From: Tissierellia bacterium
GTDB taxonomy: Bacteria > Bacillota > Clostridia > Tissierellales > Dethiosulfatibacteraceae
Reading direction: 5' to 3'
DNA: 7,380 nt
Assembly (NCBI GenBank): GCA_007116605.1
Contig: SKID01000014.1
Span: 1-7,380, forward strand
This document shows positions 1-5,077 of this stretch, in pieces. The stretch's first letter is position 1. Each line of letters begins with the position of its first letter. Both the position numbers and the translations under genes were made by a program. Under the pieces are notes generated by a model. It ran no database searches. It had not been told where the DNA came from and saw only the letters and a program-made list of their open reading frames with translations.

Positions 1-5
1 ATCTA

Positions 6-275
6 TTATTCCTCTTCTTCCGCCTGTTTTTCCTCATAAGCTTGAAACACTAGTTCTTGAATCATGTTCCTTGTCTTGGAGTTGATCGGATGTGCAATAT
101 CCTTAAACTCTCCGTCTGGCATCTTTCTGCTTGGCATGGCTATGAAAGGCCCATTCTGTCCTTCAATAATCTTGATGTCGTGAACAACAAAACAATCATC
201 AAAGGTTACCGAAACAATAGCTTTCATTTTACCCTCAGAGTTAATCTTCCGTACTCTTACATCTGTGATTTGCAT
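6..275 (-). CDS. spoVG: SpoVG, septation/sporulation regulatory protein
   Basis: This is a complete 89-residue SpoVG family protein, close to the usual length (B. subtilis SpoVG is 97 aa). The family-typical N-terminal beta-rich core is visible: MQITDVRVRKI at the start, then KAIVSVTFDDCFVVHDIKII and a central GPFIAMPSRK motif at about residues 42-51. It ends in an acidic tail of Glu-rich residues. SpoVG proteins are small nucleic-acid-binding regulators that affect asymmetric septation in sporulating Bacillus and gene expression in other Firmicutes. The ATG start is preceded by a strong AAGGTGGTG ribosome binding site. It lies 93 bp downstream of purR on the same strand, as in many Clostridia; the B. 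subtilis order has yabJ between them, which is missing here. A sigma-A-like promoter precedes it. The product name is secure; its regulatory targets in this organism cannot be read from the sequence. Confidence 0.96.
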   Translation of the reverse strand: MQITDVRVRKINSEGKMKAIVSVTFDDCFVVHDIKIIEGQNGPFIAMPSRKMPDGEFKDIAHPINSKTRNMIQELVFQAYEEKQAEEEE

Positions 276-320
276 GGTTTCACCACCTTCCCCCAGGATA
301 TTCTGTCAAAACATATTTAT

Positions 321-349
321 ATTTTACTACATTAAAAGTGAAAATGCAA
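321..349 (-). promoter_or_regulatory. Predicted sigma-A promoter of spoVG
   Basis: Reading the minus strand, TTGCAT (344-349) and TAAAAT (321-326) are separated by exactly 17 nt, a good vegetative promoter match. It would start transcription about 40 nt upstream of the spoVG ATG, with no other gene in between. The -35 box touches the tail of the hairpin that overlaps the purR stop, consistent with spoVG being a separate transcription unit. In B. subtilis spoVG is known for a SigH promoter, but I do not find a properly spaced SigH match here. Confidence 0.5.
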
Positions 350-380
350 AAAATCTTTCTTTATTTTATCAGAAAAGATT
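348..380 (-). terminator. Weak AT-rich terminator after purR
   Basis: On the minus strand AATCTTT (374-380) pairs perfectly with AAAGATT (352-358). Two further C-T/A-G pairs lie inside past a single bulged T, and a roughly 10-nt loop closes the hairpin. The 3' arm runs directly into four more T residues. The hairpin overlaps the purR stop codon. It has the architecture of an intrinsic terminator, but the stem is almost entirely A-T pairs, so it may be leaky and allow readthrough into spoVG. Confidence 0.35.
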
Positions 381-1190
381 AATAATATTCGGTTTAATAG
401 TGATTTCTTTTCTCTCTTCATTCACTTCTTCTAATAATAGCAATGAATGATAGTCTTTAATCAGCTTTTGCTCAGGTTCTTTTGTGGCTATGACCACATA
501 TACCCCTAAAACCTCTGCATTGAATTCATTCATCAAATCCATTACCCCCTTTGCAGTCCCACCACCTTTCATAAAATCATCGACAATTAAAACCTTTGAG
601 CCTTCTCTAATGGCTCTTCTCGACAAGGTCATATTGCCAATTTTTTTTGAAGAACCTGACACATAATTAATGCTAAGAGTGGATCCTTCTGTTACTTTGG
701 TGTTTCTGCGGACAACAGCTAGGGGAACATCTAGCTCCTTAGCTGTCATTAAAGCGGTTGGAATACCCTTTGTCTCCACTGTCACCACATAGTCTATTTG
801 TTTTTTTGCATATTGAGTGGCCACAATTTTTGCAATTCTAGAAGAATAGTATGGGGAGTGAAAAATATCACTCATGTAAATATATCCACCTGGAATAATC
901 CTATTTGGATTAGAAAACGCATCACATAATTCATAGAGTAATGCTTTTGTTTCTTCGTCATTAAGGGTGGGAATGTATACTACGCCACCAGATGCACCAG
1001 AAATCGTCTCAATGACGCCAAATTCTAAATCTTGAACCAATCCTTTAACAATCATAATATCTTCACTGATTGTGGATTTAGCGGCATTAAACAACTCTGA
1101 GAAATAATTATATGAAAAGACATGGTTAGGTCTTTCTGTAAAAATTTTCATCAATGCACCTACGCGTTGATTTCTTCGATACTTCTTCAC
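369..1190 (-). CDS. purR: PurR, purine biosynthesis repressor (Bacillus type)
   Basis: The 273-residue protein matches the Gram-positive PurR family (B. subtilis 285 aa), which is unrelated to the LacI-type E. coli PurR. Residues 1-75 form the winged-helix DNA-binding domain (basic start MKKYRRNQRV, then helix-rich sequence and the wing around SGASGGV). Residues from about 80 to 273 form a catalytically inactive phosphoribosyltransferase-like domain. Its PRPP-binding loop VLIVDDFMKGGGTA is at about 200-213 with the acidic pair D204-D205. In the family, PRPP binding releases PurR from PurBox operators of purine genes. The start is GTG, six bases after AGGTG within the ribosome binding site GAGGTGA. 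A strong promoter overlapped by inverted CGAA boxes lies upstream, suggesting autoregulation. It is divergent from murC and upstream of spoVG, a common clostridial arrangement. Two stop codons in tandem (TGA TAA) end the gene. Confidence 0.96.
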   Translation of the reverse strand: MKKYRRNQRVGALMKIFTERPNHVFSYNYFSELFNAAKSTISEDIMIVKGLVQDLEFGVIETISGASGGVVYIPTLNDEETKALLYELCDAFSNPNRIIPGGYIYMSDIFHSPYYSSRIAKIVATQYAKKQIDYVVTVETKGIPTALMTAKELDVPLAVVRRNTKVTEGSTLSINYVSGSSKKIGNMTLSRRAIREGSKVLIVDDFMKGGGTAKGVMDLMNEFNAEVLGVYVVIATKEPEQKLIKDYHSLLLLEEVNEERKEITIKPNIINLF

Positions 1191-1200
1191 AAGTTCACCT

Positions 1201-1244
1201 CATTACGAATAATTAACTACATTATAACTTTTTCATTCGTTTTT
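1201..1244. promoter_or_regulatory. Candidate PurR operator: paired inverted PurBox-like sites
   Basis: ACGAAT (1205-1210) on the plus strand and the same ACGAAT on the minus strand (1235-1240) face each other around the purR -10 box. Aligned to the B. subtilis PurBox consensus AWWWCCGAACWWT as I recall it, the left box matches at about 10 of 13 positions and the right at about 9. Both keep the CGAA core. Taking 13-bp boxes (1201-1213 and 1232-1244), the gap is 18 bp, close to the 16-17 bp reported between 14-bp PurBoxes. The right box fills the -35/-10 spacer and the left lies around the start site, so bound PurR would block purR transcription. Binding is inferred, not shown. Confidence 0.5.
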
Positions 1245-1249
1245 CTCAA
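1221..1249 (-). promoter_or_regulatory. Predicted sigma-A promoter of purR
   Basis: On the minus strand TTGAGA (1244-1249) and a perfect TATAAT (1221-1226) are separated by 17 nt. Transcription would begin roughly 25 nt upstream of the purR GTG start codon, leaving a short leader that contains the ribosome binding site. The promoter is flanked and overlapped by the inverted CGAA boxes described separately. Confidence 0.75.
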
Positions 1250-1281
1250 GTCTTATTTCTCTTTATCTTAGGATTATTTCT

Positions 1282-1290
1282 TGGTATAAT
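1282..1290 (+). promoter_or_regulatory. Predicted extended -10 promoter of murC
   Basis: TATAAT at 1285-1290 is preceded by TGG, the TGn extension that compensates for a weak -35. The -35 region at the 17-nt position (1262-1267, TTTATC) is poor. Transcription would start near 1297, leaving about a 55-nt leader before the murC start at 1353. The site is about 40 bp from the PurBox-like pair, so PurR control of murC is not obvious. Confidence 0.55.
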
Positions 1291-1352
1291 GATTAAGTTA
1301 TGATACTTTAAATTGAATAGCGCAATTAATCTTAAAACAAAAGGTGATGCAA

Positions 1353-2720
1353 ATGAAAACATACGAATGGATCCATTTTATTGGAATAGGCGGCATTAGC
1401 ATGAGCGGTCTTGCTGAAATTATGCTAAAAAAAGGTGTGAAAGTAACTGGCTCTGATATGACATTTTCCCCTTTAATTGAAAAACTTCTAAGTCATGGTG
1501 CTATTATTCACATGGGTCATCAACCTTCTAATATAGAAAACCCTGAATTAGTTGTATATACAGCAGCTGTCAAAGATAGCAACTCTGAAATCGTCACTGC
1601 TAAGCAAAAAAATATTCCCCTTATGGATCGAGCAGAGTTTCTTGGTTTATTAATGGCTGATTATACTTATCCCATAGCGATCTCTGGAACCCACGGAAAA
1701 ACAACCACTACCGCACTGATGTCTAGTGTTTTATTAAAGGCTGATACAGACCCCACTATTTTGATAGGTGCCTCTTTTGATTTAATTAATGGGAATCTTA
1801 GAGTGGGTCAAGATGACATATTGCTAACTGAAGCTTGTGAGTACAAACGTAGTTTTACCCATTTCAAACCAAAGATTGGCATTGTTTTAAATATTGATTT
1901 AGACCATCTTGATTATTATAAGAATATTGATGACATTAAAAGTGCATTTTATGATTTCAGTCAGAATATCTCGTCAGATGGATACTTAATCTACAATAAC
2001 AACTGTACCCACTCATATAATCTTTTTAAAAATTTGAACTGTCAATTAATTTCTTTTGGGTTAAATCCCGAAAGTGATGTTTCCGCTTTAAACATAAAGT
2101 ATAATCCCTATCCAGAATTCGACTTATATGTTAAAGGGACACTAGCGGGCCGAGTGAAACTGCGTGTTCCAGGAGAACATAATGTTTATAATGCTTTAAG
2201 TGTTGCTGCTGCCTCCCATGTCATGGGTATAAAAAATCCTGTCATTATCCAAGGACTTGAAGATTTTACTGGCACCCACCGGCGTTTTGAATTTAAAGGA
2301 ACTTTAAACGATGCCCCTGTGGTTGATGATTATGCCCATCATCCAACTGAAATTAAAGCTACCTTGAAAACCATAAGACCCATGTGTAAAAAGACACTTC
2401 ACTGTGTTTTTCAGCCTCATACTTTCTCACGAACACATCTTTTACTTAAAGAATTTGCCACCTCTTTTTATGAAGCCGATAAAGTCTACGTGGTGGATAT
2501 CTATGCTGCAAGAGAAATCGACGAAAAAAAAATCCATAGCAGAGACCTTGTTTTAGAATTGTGTCACAATGGCATCGATGCCATCTACTGTGATTCTTTT
2601 ACCACAGTCATTGATATCTTAAAATCTCAAGTCAATCACTCTGATTTTGTTGTCACCATGGGTGCTGGCAATATTGATGTGGTCAGTGAGGCAATTAGCT
2701 CCAACGATGTCATTGGTTAA
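1353..2720 (+). CDS. murC: MurC, UDP-N-acetylmuramate--L-alanine ligase
   Basis: MurC (EC 6.3.2.8) adds L-alanine to UDP-MurNAc with ATP hydrolysis, the first amino-acid step of the peptidoglycan stem peptide, in the cytoplasm. All three Mur ligase domains are visible. An N-terminal UDP-binding Rossmann segment IHFIGIGGISMSGLAEIM ends with VTGSD. The central ATPase has P-loop GTHGKTTTT at about residues 112-120 and a NIDLDHLDYY segment near 180-189. The C-terminal domain has FTGTHRRFE (about 305-313), DDYAHHPTEI (325-334), QPHTFSRT (354-361) and TMGAGNI (435-441). I choose the ATG at 1353 (MKTYEW, 455 aa). The frame is open from GTG 1344 and ATG 1347, but those codons sit inside the ribosome binding site AAGGTGATG, which is correctly spaced only for 1353. 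It has its own promoter and is divergent from purR. No defect is seen. Confidence 0.97.
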   Translation: MKTYEWIHFIGIGGISMSGLAEIMLKKGVKVTGSDMTFSPLIEKLLSHGAIIHMGHQPSNIENPELVVYTAAVKDSNSEIVTAKQKNIPLMDRAEFLGLLMADYTYPIAISGTHGKTTTTALMSSVLLKADTDPTILIGASFDLINGNLRVGQDDILLTEACEYKRSFTHFKPKIGIVLNIDLDHLDYYKNIDDIKSAFYDFSQNISSDGYLIYNNNCTHSYNLFKNLNCQLISFGLNPESDVSALNIKYNPYPEFDLYVKGTLAGRVKLRVPGEHNVYNALSVAAASHVMGIKNPVIIQGLEDFTGTHRRFEFKGTLNDAPVVDDYAHHPTEIKATLKTIRPMCKKTLHCVFQPHTFSRTHLLLKEFATSFYEADKVYVVDIYAAREIDEKKIHSRDLVLELCHNGIDAIYCDSFTTVIDILKSQVNHSDFVVTMGAGNIDVVSEAISSNDVIG

Positions 2721-2732
2721 ATTATTTTAACC
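2715..2732 (+). repeat. Short AT-rich inverted repeat at the murC stop codon
   Basis: GGTTAAA (2715-2721) and TTTAACC (2726-2732) form a perfect 7-bp stem with a 4-nt loop overlapping the murC TAA stop. It is followed by an A-rich, not T-rich, sequence, so it is not a classical terminator for murC by itself. It may instead stabilise the 3' end of the mRNA. Confidence 0.4.
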
Positions 2733-2784
2733 GATAAATAAAAGTGCTAAAACATCACTTAATAGAAGTGAGCGTCCTAGCACT
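2732..2784 (-). terminator. Hairpin terminator at the end of the hut transcript
   Basis: On the minus strand AGTGCTA (2778-2784) pairs with TAGCACT (2743-2749). Inside this is a second stem TCACTT/AAGTGA (2766-2771 with 2755-2760), separated by a small internal loop. The outer stem runs straight into TTTATTTATC, a T-rich tail expected of an intrinsic terminator for transcription coming from hutH. On the plus strand the same stem is followed only by GTTTAT, so it may terminate murC less efficiently. The placement between two convergent genes fits a shared terminator. Confidence 0.6.
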
Positions 2785-2785
2785 G

Positions 2786-2840
2786 TTTATCCATGAAATG
2801 GTAAATCTGACATTCAGGTGGCGTTTGAAACGCCATCTGA
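2786..2840. repeat. Consecutive hairpins between hutH and murC
   Basis: Two inverted repeats lie side by side here. The first is TCAGGTGGCGTTT (2814-2826) with AAACGCCATCTGA (2828-2840), a 13-bp stem with one G-T wobble and a 1-nt centre. The second is TTTA-T-CCAT (2786-2794) with ATGGTAAA (2798-2805), an 8-bp stem with one bulged T. Neither is followed by a T run on either strand, so terminator function does not explain them. They are upstream, in the minus direction, of the terminator hairpin and would be in the hutH 3' untranslated region. They could be a structured RNA, a mRNA-protecting structure or a dispersed palindromic repeat. Confidence 0.55.
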
Positions 2841-2875
2841 GTCCAATAGCCGGTTGATTATCCTTTAGAACCTTT

Positions 2876-4360
2876 CTATAGCTTTTCTTCAATAATGAGT
2901 CTCTCACATTGATTGATATCTTCGTATAATTCTCGATCATCTATTAATTGTGATACAGCTTGCCTGATGATCTGATATGCCTTTTCAGTATCTTTTCCTA
3001 AAGGTTTTTTACCTCTTAAATCAATAGCTTGACATGCACACATCATTTCCATGGCAATCACCCTTCTGACATTTTTTAAGACTTCTCGTGATTTTCTGGC
3101 GCTAATTGTTCCCATCGAGACATGATCTTCTTGGTTGGCAGAGGATGGAATACTATCCACACTAGCAGGGTGACAAAGCACTTTGTTTTCTGAAACCATT
3201 GCTGCAGCTGAGTACTGAACAATCATCATACCAGAGTTTAAACCTCCTTTTTCAACTAAGAAAGCAGGCAAACCACTTAAAGCTGGATTGACTAATCGTT
3301 CAAGTCTTCGTTCACTAATATTAGACAGTTCCGCTAATGCAATGGCCATTAAGTCAAAGGCTATGGCCATTGGCTGTCCATGAAAATTGCCTCCAGAAAT
3401 GCCTGTATCATCAAATATAATAGGATTGTCTGTTACAGCGTTCATTTCTATGTTTATTTTTCCTAACACATATTCTAAAGCATCTTTAGAAGCCCCATGA
3501 ACTTGAGGAACGCATCTTAATGAATAGGCATCTTGTACTCTCAATTGACCTTGTTCTGTAGTCATTTGACTGCCATGAAGCATTTCCATTAGTGTTTGTG
3601 CTGTTTTGATTTGACCAGGATGGGGTCTAACTTCATGAACTCTTGGATCTAATGCAGTTGTTACTCCATTTAAAGCTTCAAAAGTCAATGCAGCTGCTAA
3701 ATCTGCATAATAGCTTAGTTTTAAACCATCATATAAAGTTGTCGCACCTACCGCAGTCATGGCTTGCGTGCCATTTATCAATGCTAGTCCTTCTTTGGCA
3801 ACAAGCGTGACCACTGGAATTCCTGCCCTTGCCATAGCTTCTTGCCCATTTAGCACTTCTCCTTCATACTCTGCTTGTCCCAGCCCAATCATAGGCAAAA
3901 CCATATGGGATAAGGGTGCTAAATCACCACTTGCTCCTAAAGATCCCTTTTCTGGAATAACAGGATGAACCTTTTGATTCAGCATTTCTATTAAAGTCTC
4001 TACCGTTTCTAATCGAATACCTGAAAAACCTTTTGCAAGAGCATTTACTCGCAAAAGTATAATTCCTCTGACTATTTCAGTATCAAAAGGGTCTCCTCCT
4101 CCCACTGCATGGGTTATAATAAGATTTCGCTGCAAAGTAATAGTCTCTTCACGGCTAATGTTCACATCACTAAATTTCCCAAAACCCGTTGTAATGCCAT
4201 AAATTGTTTTACCAGAATCTAAAAATCCATCCACTCTTTGTCTAGACTTTTGAATCGATTCTTTTGCTTTCTCAGTGAGTTCTACAACCCAACCCTTTCT
4301 TGTTACATTCATATAATCTTGCAAAGACAAACTTGAACCATTAATCCATATTTTTTTCAT
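2876..4360 (-). CDS. hutH: HutH, histidine ammonia-lyase
   Basis: HutH (EC 4.3.1.3) removes ammonia from L-histidine to give urocanate, the first step of cytoplasmic histidine degradation. The MIO cofactor triad Ala-Ser-Gly is present in GSLGASGDLAPLSH (Ser144). Other family landmarks are YGITTGFGK (Tyr54), THAVGGGDP (His84), INGTQ (Asn196), RVQDAYSLRCVPQVHG (Tyr279, Arg282), SGGNFHGQP and SANQEDHVSMG (Glu411). I choose ATG 4360 (MKKIWING, 494 aa) because the numbering then agrees within one or two residues with Pseudomonas HutH (Tyr53, His83, Ser143). The frame is open up to a TTG at 4417, with another ATG at 4405. Those starts lie next to the upstream terminator and lack a ribosome binding site. 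The choice is not certain, because the best AGGAG is about 20 nt upstream of 4360, in a small inverted repeat. Last gene of the hut cluster; preceded by its own promoter and HutP-type attenuator. Confidence 0.96.
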   Translation of the reverse strand: MKKIWINGSSLSLQDYMNVTRKGWVVELTEKAKESIQKSRQRVDGFLDSGKTIYGITTGFGKFSDVNISREETITLQRNLIITHAVGGGDPFDTEIVRGIILLRVNALAKGFSGIRLETVETLIEMLNQKVHPVIPEKGSLGASGDLAPLSHMVLPMIGLGQAEYEGEVLNGQEAMARAGIPVVTLVAKEGLALINGTQAMTAVGATTLYDGLKLSYYADLAAALTFEALNGVTTALDPRVHEVRPHPGQIKTAQTLMEMLHGSQMTTEQGQLRVQDAYSLRCVPQVHGASKDALEYVLGKINIEMNAVTDNPIIFDDTGISGGNFHGQPMAIAFDLMAIALAELSNISERRLERLVNPALSGLPAFLVEKGGLNSGMMIVQYSAAAMVSENKVLCHPASVDSIPSSANQEDHVSMGTISARKSREVLKNVRRVIAMEMMCACQAIDLRGKKPLGKDTEKAYQIIRQAVSQLIDDRELYEDINQCERLIIEEKL

Positions 4361-4370
4361 TTTTTCTTGT

Positions 4371-4389
4371 ATAGGAATATCTCCTACAC
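4371..4389 (-). repeat. Inverted repeat covering the AGGAG upstream of hutH
   Basis: On the minus strand TAGGA and TCCTA form a 5-bp stem around GATAT, and the first arm includes the AGGAG that would otherwise be the best ribosome binding site of hutH. The spacing from this AGGAG to ATG 4360 is about 20 nt, too long for usual initiation. The hairpin could hide the site, or initiation may use the other AAAGGAG further upstream (around 4393-4399) or a weak site. The stem is short and chance cannot be excluded. Confidence 0.25.
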
Positions 4390-4421
4390 ACTCCTTTCTT
4401 TTCATATCACTTATCAATCAT

Positions 4422-4467
4422 AAAAAAAGAAGCAAATCAGAACTACTTTGTAGTCCTCATTCGCCTC
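4422..4467 (-). terminator. Intrinsic terminator in the hutH leader (HutP attenuator)
   Basis: On the minus strand GGACTAC pairs with GTAGTTC across an AAA loop (one G-U pair). The stem continues outward with an A-T pair, one G-G mismatch, then AGGCGAAT with ATTTGCTT including G-U pairs, giving about 17 pairs in total. Seven uninterrupted U residues (4422-4428) follow. This is a classical, strong Rho-independent terminator. It lies between hutP and the hutH start, the same relative place as the B. subtilis hut terminator that HutP overcomes when histidine and Mg2+ are present. Unless suppressed it should stop nearly all transcription into hutH. Confidence 0.85.
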
Positions 4468-4491
4468 CTCATATCTAGTGTCTCTAGGCTC
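4468..4491 (-). promoter_or_regulatory. HutP binding site: four NAG triplets at 7-nt period
   Basis: Read on the minus strand the RNA would contain GAG-N4-GAG-N4-TAG-N4-GAG, four NAG triplets with spacers CCTA, ACAC and ATAT, each exactly 4 nt. B. subtilis HutP is known to bind NAG triplets separated by 4-nt spacers in the hut leader, as a hexamer with L-histidine and Mg2+. The last triplet directly abuts the foot of the terminator stem, so a bound HutP hexamer could prevent the stem from closing. HutP itself is encoded immediately upstream. Binding is inferred from the pattern and the neighbour. Confidence 0.8.
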
Positions 4492-4507
4492 ATATTCATT
4501 TGATTTC

Positions 4508-4536
4508 ATTATAACATGCAAGAAGGATACTTGCAA
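4508..4536 (-). promoter_or_regulatory. Predicted strong promoter for hutH, downstream of hutP
   Basis: On the minus strand TTGCAA (4531-4536), a 17-nt spacer and a perfect TATAAT (4508-4513) preceded by TGT (extended -10) form an excellent sigma-A promoter. Its -35 box lies just 6 bp past the hutP stop codon. Transcription would begin near 4501, about 10 nt before the NAG array, so the leader would consist of the NAG site, the terminator and then hutH. An inverted repeat, TGCAAG (4530-4535) with CTTGCA (4517-4522), overlaps the -35 box and spacer and could be an operator. Confidence 0.7.
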
Positions 4537-4542
4537 AAGAAT

Positions 4543-4983
4543 TTAGATGGGTTGAATCCCCATGCCAATTGCTTCATGTTCAAAGCCTTGCCTTGGCGAA
4601 CCAATGAGTCCGTACATGACTACAGCAATCCAATCTCCCGACCCTTTTACACCATGCACCAAAGGACCTCTGACTATTGTATAAACTAATCCTGTGCTCC
4701 TTAACACATTGCCTAAATCCACTTGACCTCGGCAATAACCGCTAAATGCTTCCATGATCCCATGGTATAAAGCATGCTCTTCTCGATAGTTCTCACGTAT
4801 CAAATCTTGTCTCATCGCAGCTGTTTCAACGGATGCAAAAATATTCTTTGCATCCATTGATCCCGCTCTACCACGATAAACAACATATCCTAGTTTGCCA
4901 ATTTCTTCTGTTAATGACTGAACATCTTGTTCTTCTGCGATAGCTAACTTTATGGCTAATTTACCAATCCCAATATTTTCCAA
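4543..4983 (-). CDS. hutP: HutP, histidine-responsive RNA-binding antiterminator
   Basis: This 146-residue protein aligns along its whole length with B. subtilis HutP (148 aa). HutP binds hut leader RNA in the presence of L-histidine and Mg2+ and lets polymerase pass a terminator. The metal-binding histidines known as His73, His77 and His138 correspond to His70 and His74 in REEHALYHGIMEA and His136 in FEHEAIGMGI. Other conserved blocks are GRAGSMDAKNI (about 38-48), CRGQVDLGNVLRSTGL (84-99) and GDWIAVVMYGLIGSP (116-130). The start is TTG at 4983 with AGGAG five bases upstream, giving the expected length. It lies between fchA and hutH, and its cognate-looking NAG site and terminator follow it. 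It has its own predicted promoter in the 94-bp gap behind fchA. The assignment is secure. Confidence 0.96.
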   Translation of the reverse strand: MENIGIGKLAIKLAIAEEQDVQSLTEEIGKLGYVVYRGRAGSMDAKNIFASVETAAMRQDLIRENYREEHALYHGIMEAFSGYCRGQVDLGNVLRSTGLVYTIVRGPLVHGVKGSGDWIAVVMYGLIGSPRQGFEHEAIGMGIQPI

Positions 4984-5028
4984 ATGGTCTCCTATCCTTA
5001 TCTGATCAATGAATTTTTAATCATATTG

Positions 5029-5057
5029 ATTATATCATAGGATTAAAGGAGTATCTA
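5029..5057 (-). promoter_or_regulatory. Predicted promoter of hutP
   Basis: On the minus strand TATAAT (5029-5034) is preceded by TGA (extended -10) and, 17 nt further, by TAGATA (5052-5057), a 4-of-6 match to the -35 consensus. It lies in the 94-bp fchA-hutP gap. A perfect 7-bp inverted repeat, TTTAATC/GATTAAA (5016-5022 and 5041-5047), brackets the -10 box and might be an operator, although such AT-rich repeats arise easily by chance. Confidence 0.45.
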
Positions 5058-5077
5058 ATTATATTATATGAAATTCC

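Noticed and set aside
300..334. SigH-like -10 (CAGAATAT) upstream of spoVG with an AGTAAAA element as -35
   Set aside because: The two elements are about 18 nt apart where SigH promoters need roughly 12-14, and the -35 lacks the second G of AGGA. A vegetative promoter fits better.
57..335. Plus-strand open frames opposite spoVG, purR, hutH, fchA and hutI
   Set aside because: These are antisense shadows of well-supported genes, with no family similarity and no ribosome binding sites.
1344..1352. GTG 1344 or ATG 1347 as the murC start
   Set aside because: Both codons lie inside the AAGGTGATG ribosome binding site. ATG 1353 is correctly placed and gives the usual MurC N-terminus.
2715..2875. 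Remnant of an insertion sequence or MITE in the murC-hutH gap
   Set aside because: I could not find terminal inverted repeats with flanking target duplications or any transposase remnant. The hairpins are reported as structure only.
2755..2940. Open frame of 61 codons on the minus strand overlapping the hutH 3' end
   Set aside because: It overlaps the end of hutH in another frame and runs through the hairpin-rich terminator region. It has no ribosome binding site and no recognisable protein family.
4403..4421. Four-codon leader peptide (ATG ATT GAT AAG TGA) just after the hutH leader terminator
   Set aside because: It has no ribosome binding site (only the U tract precedes it) and no His-rich codons, so nothing supports a translated attenuator peptide.
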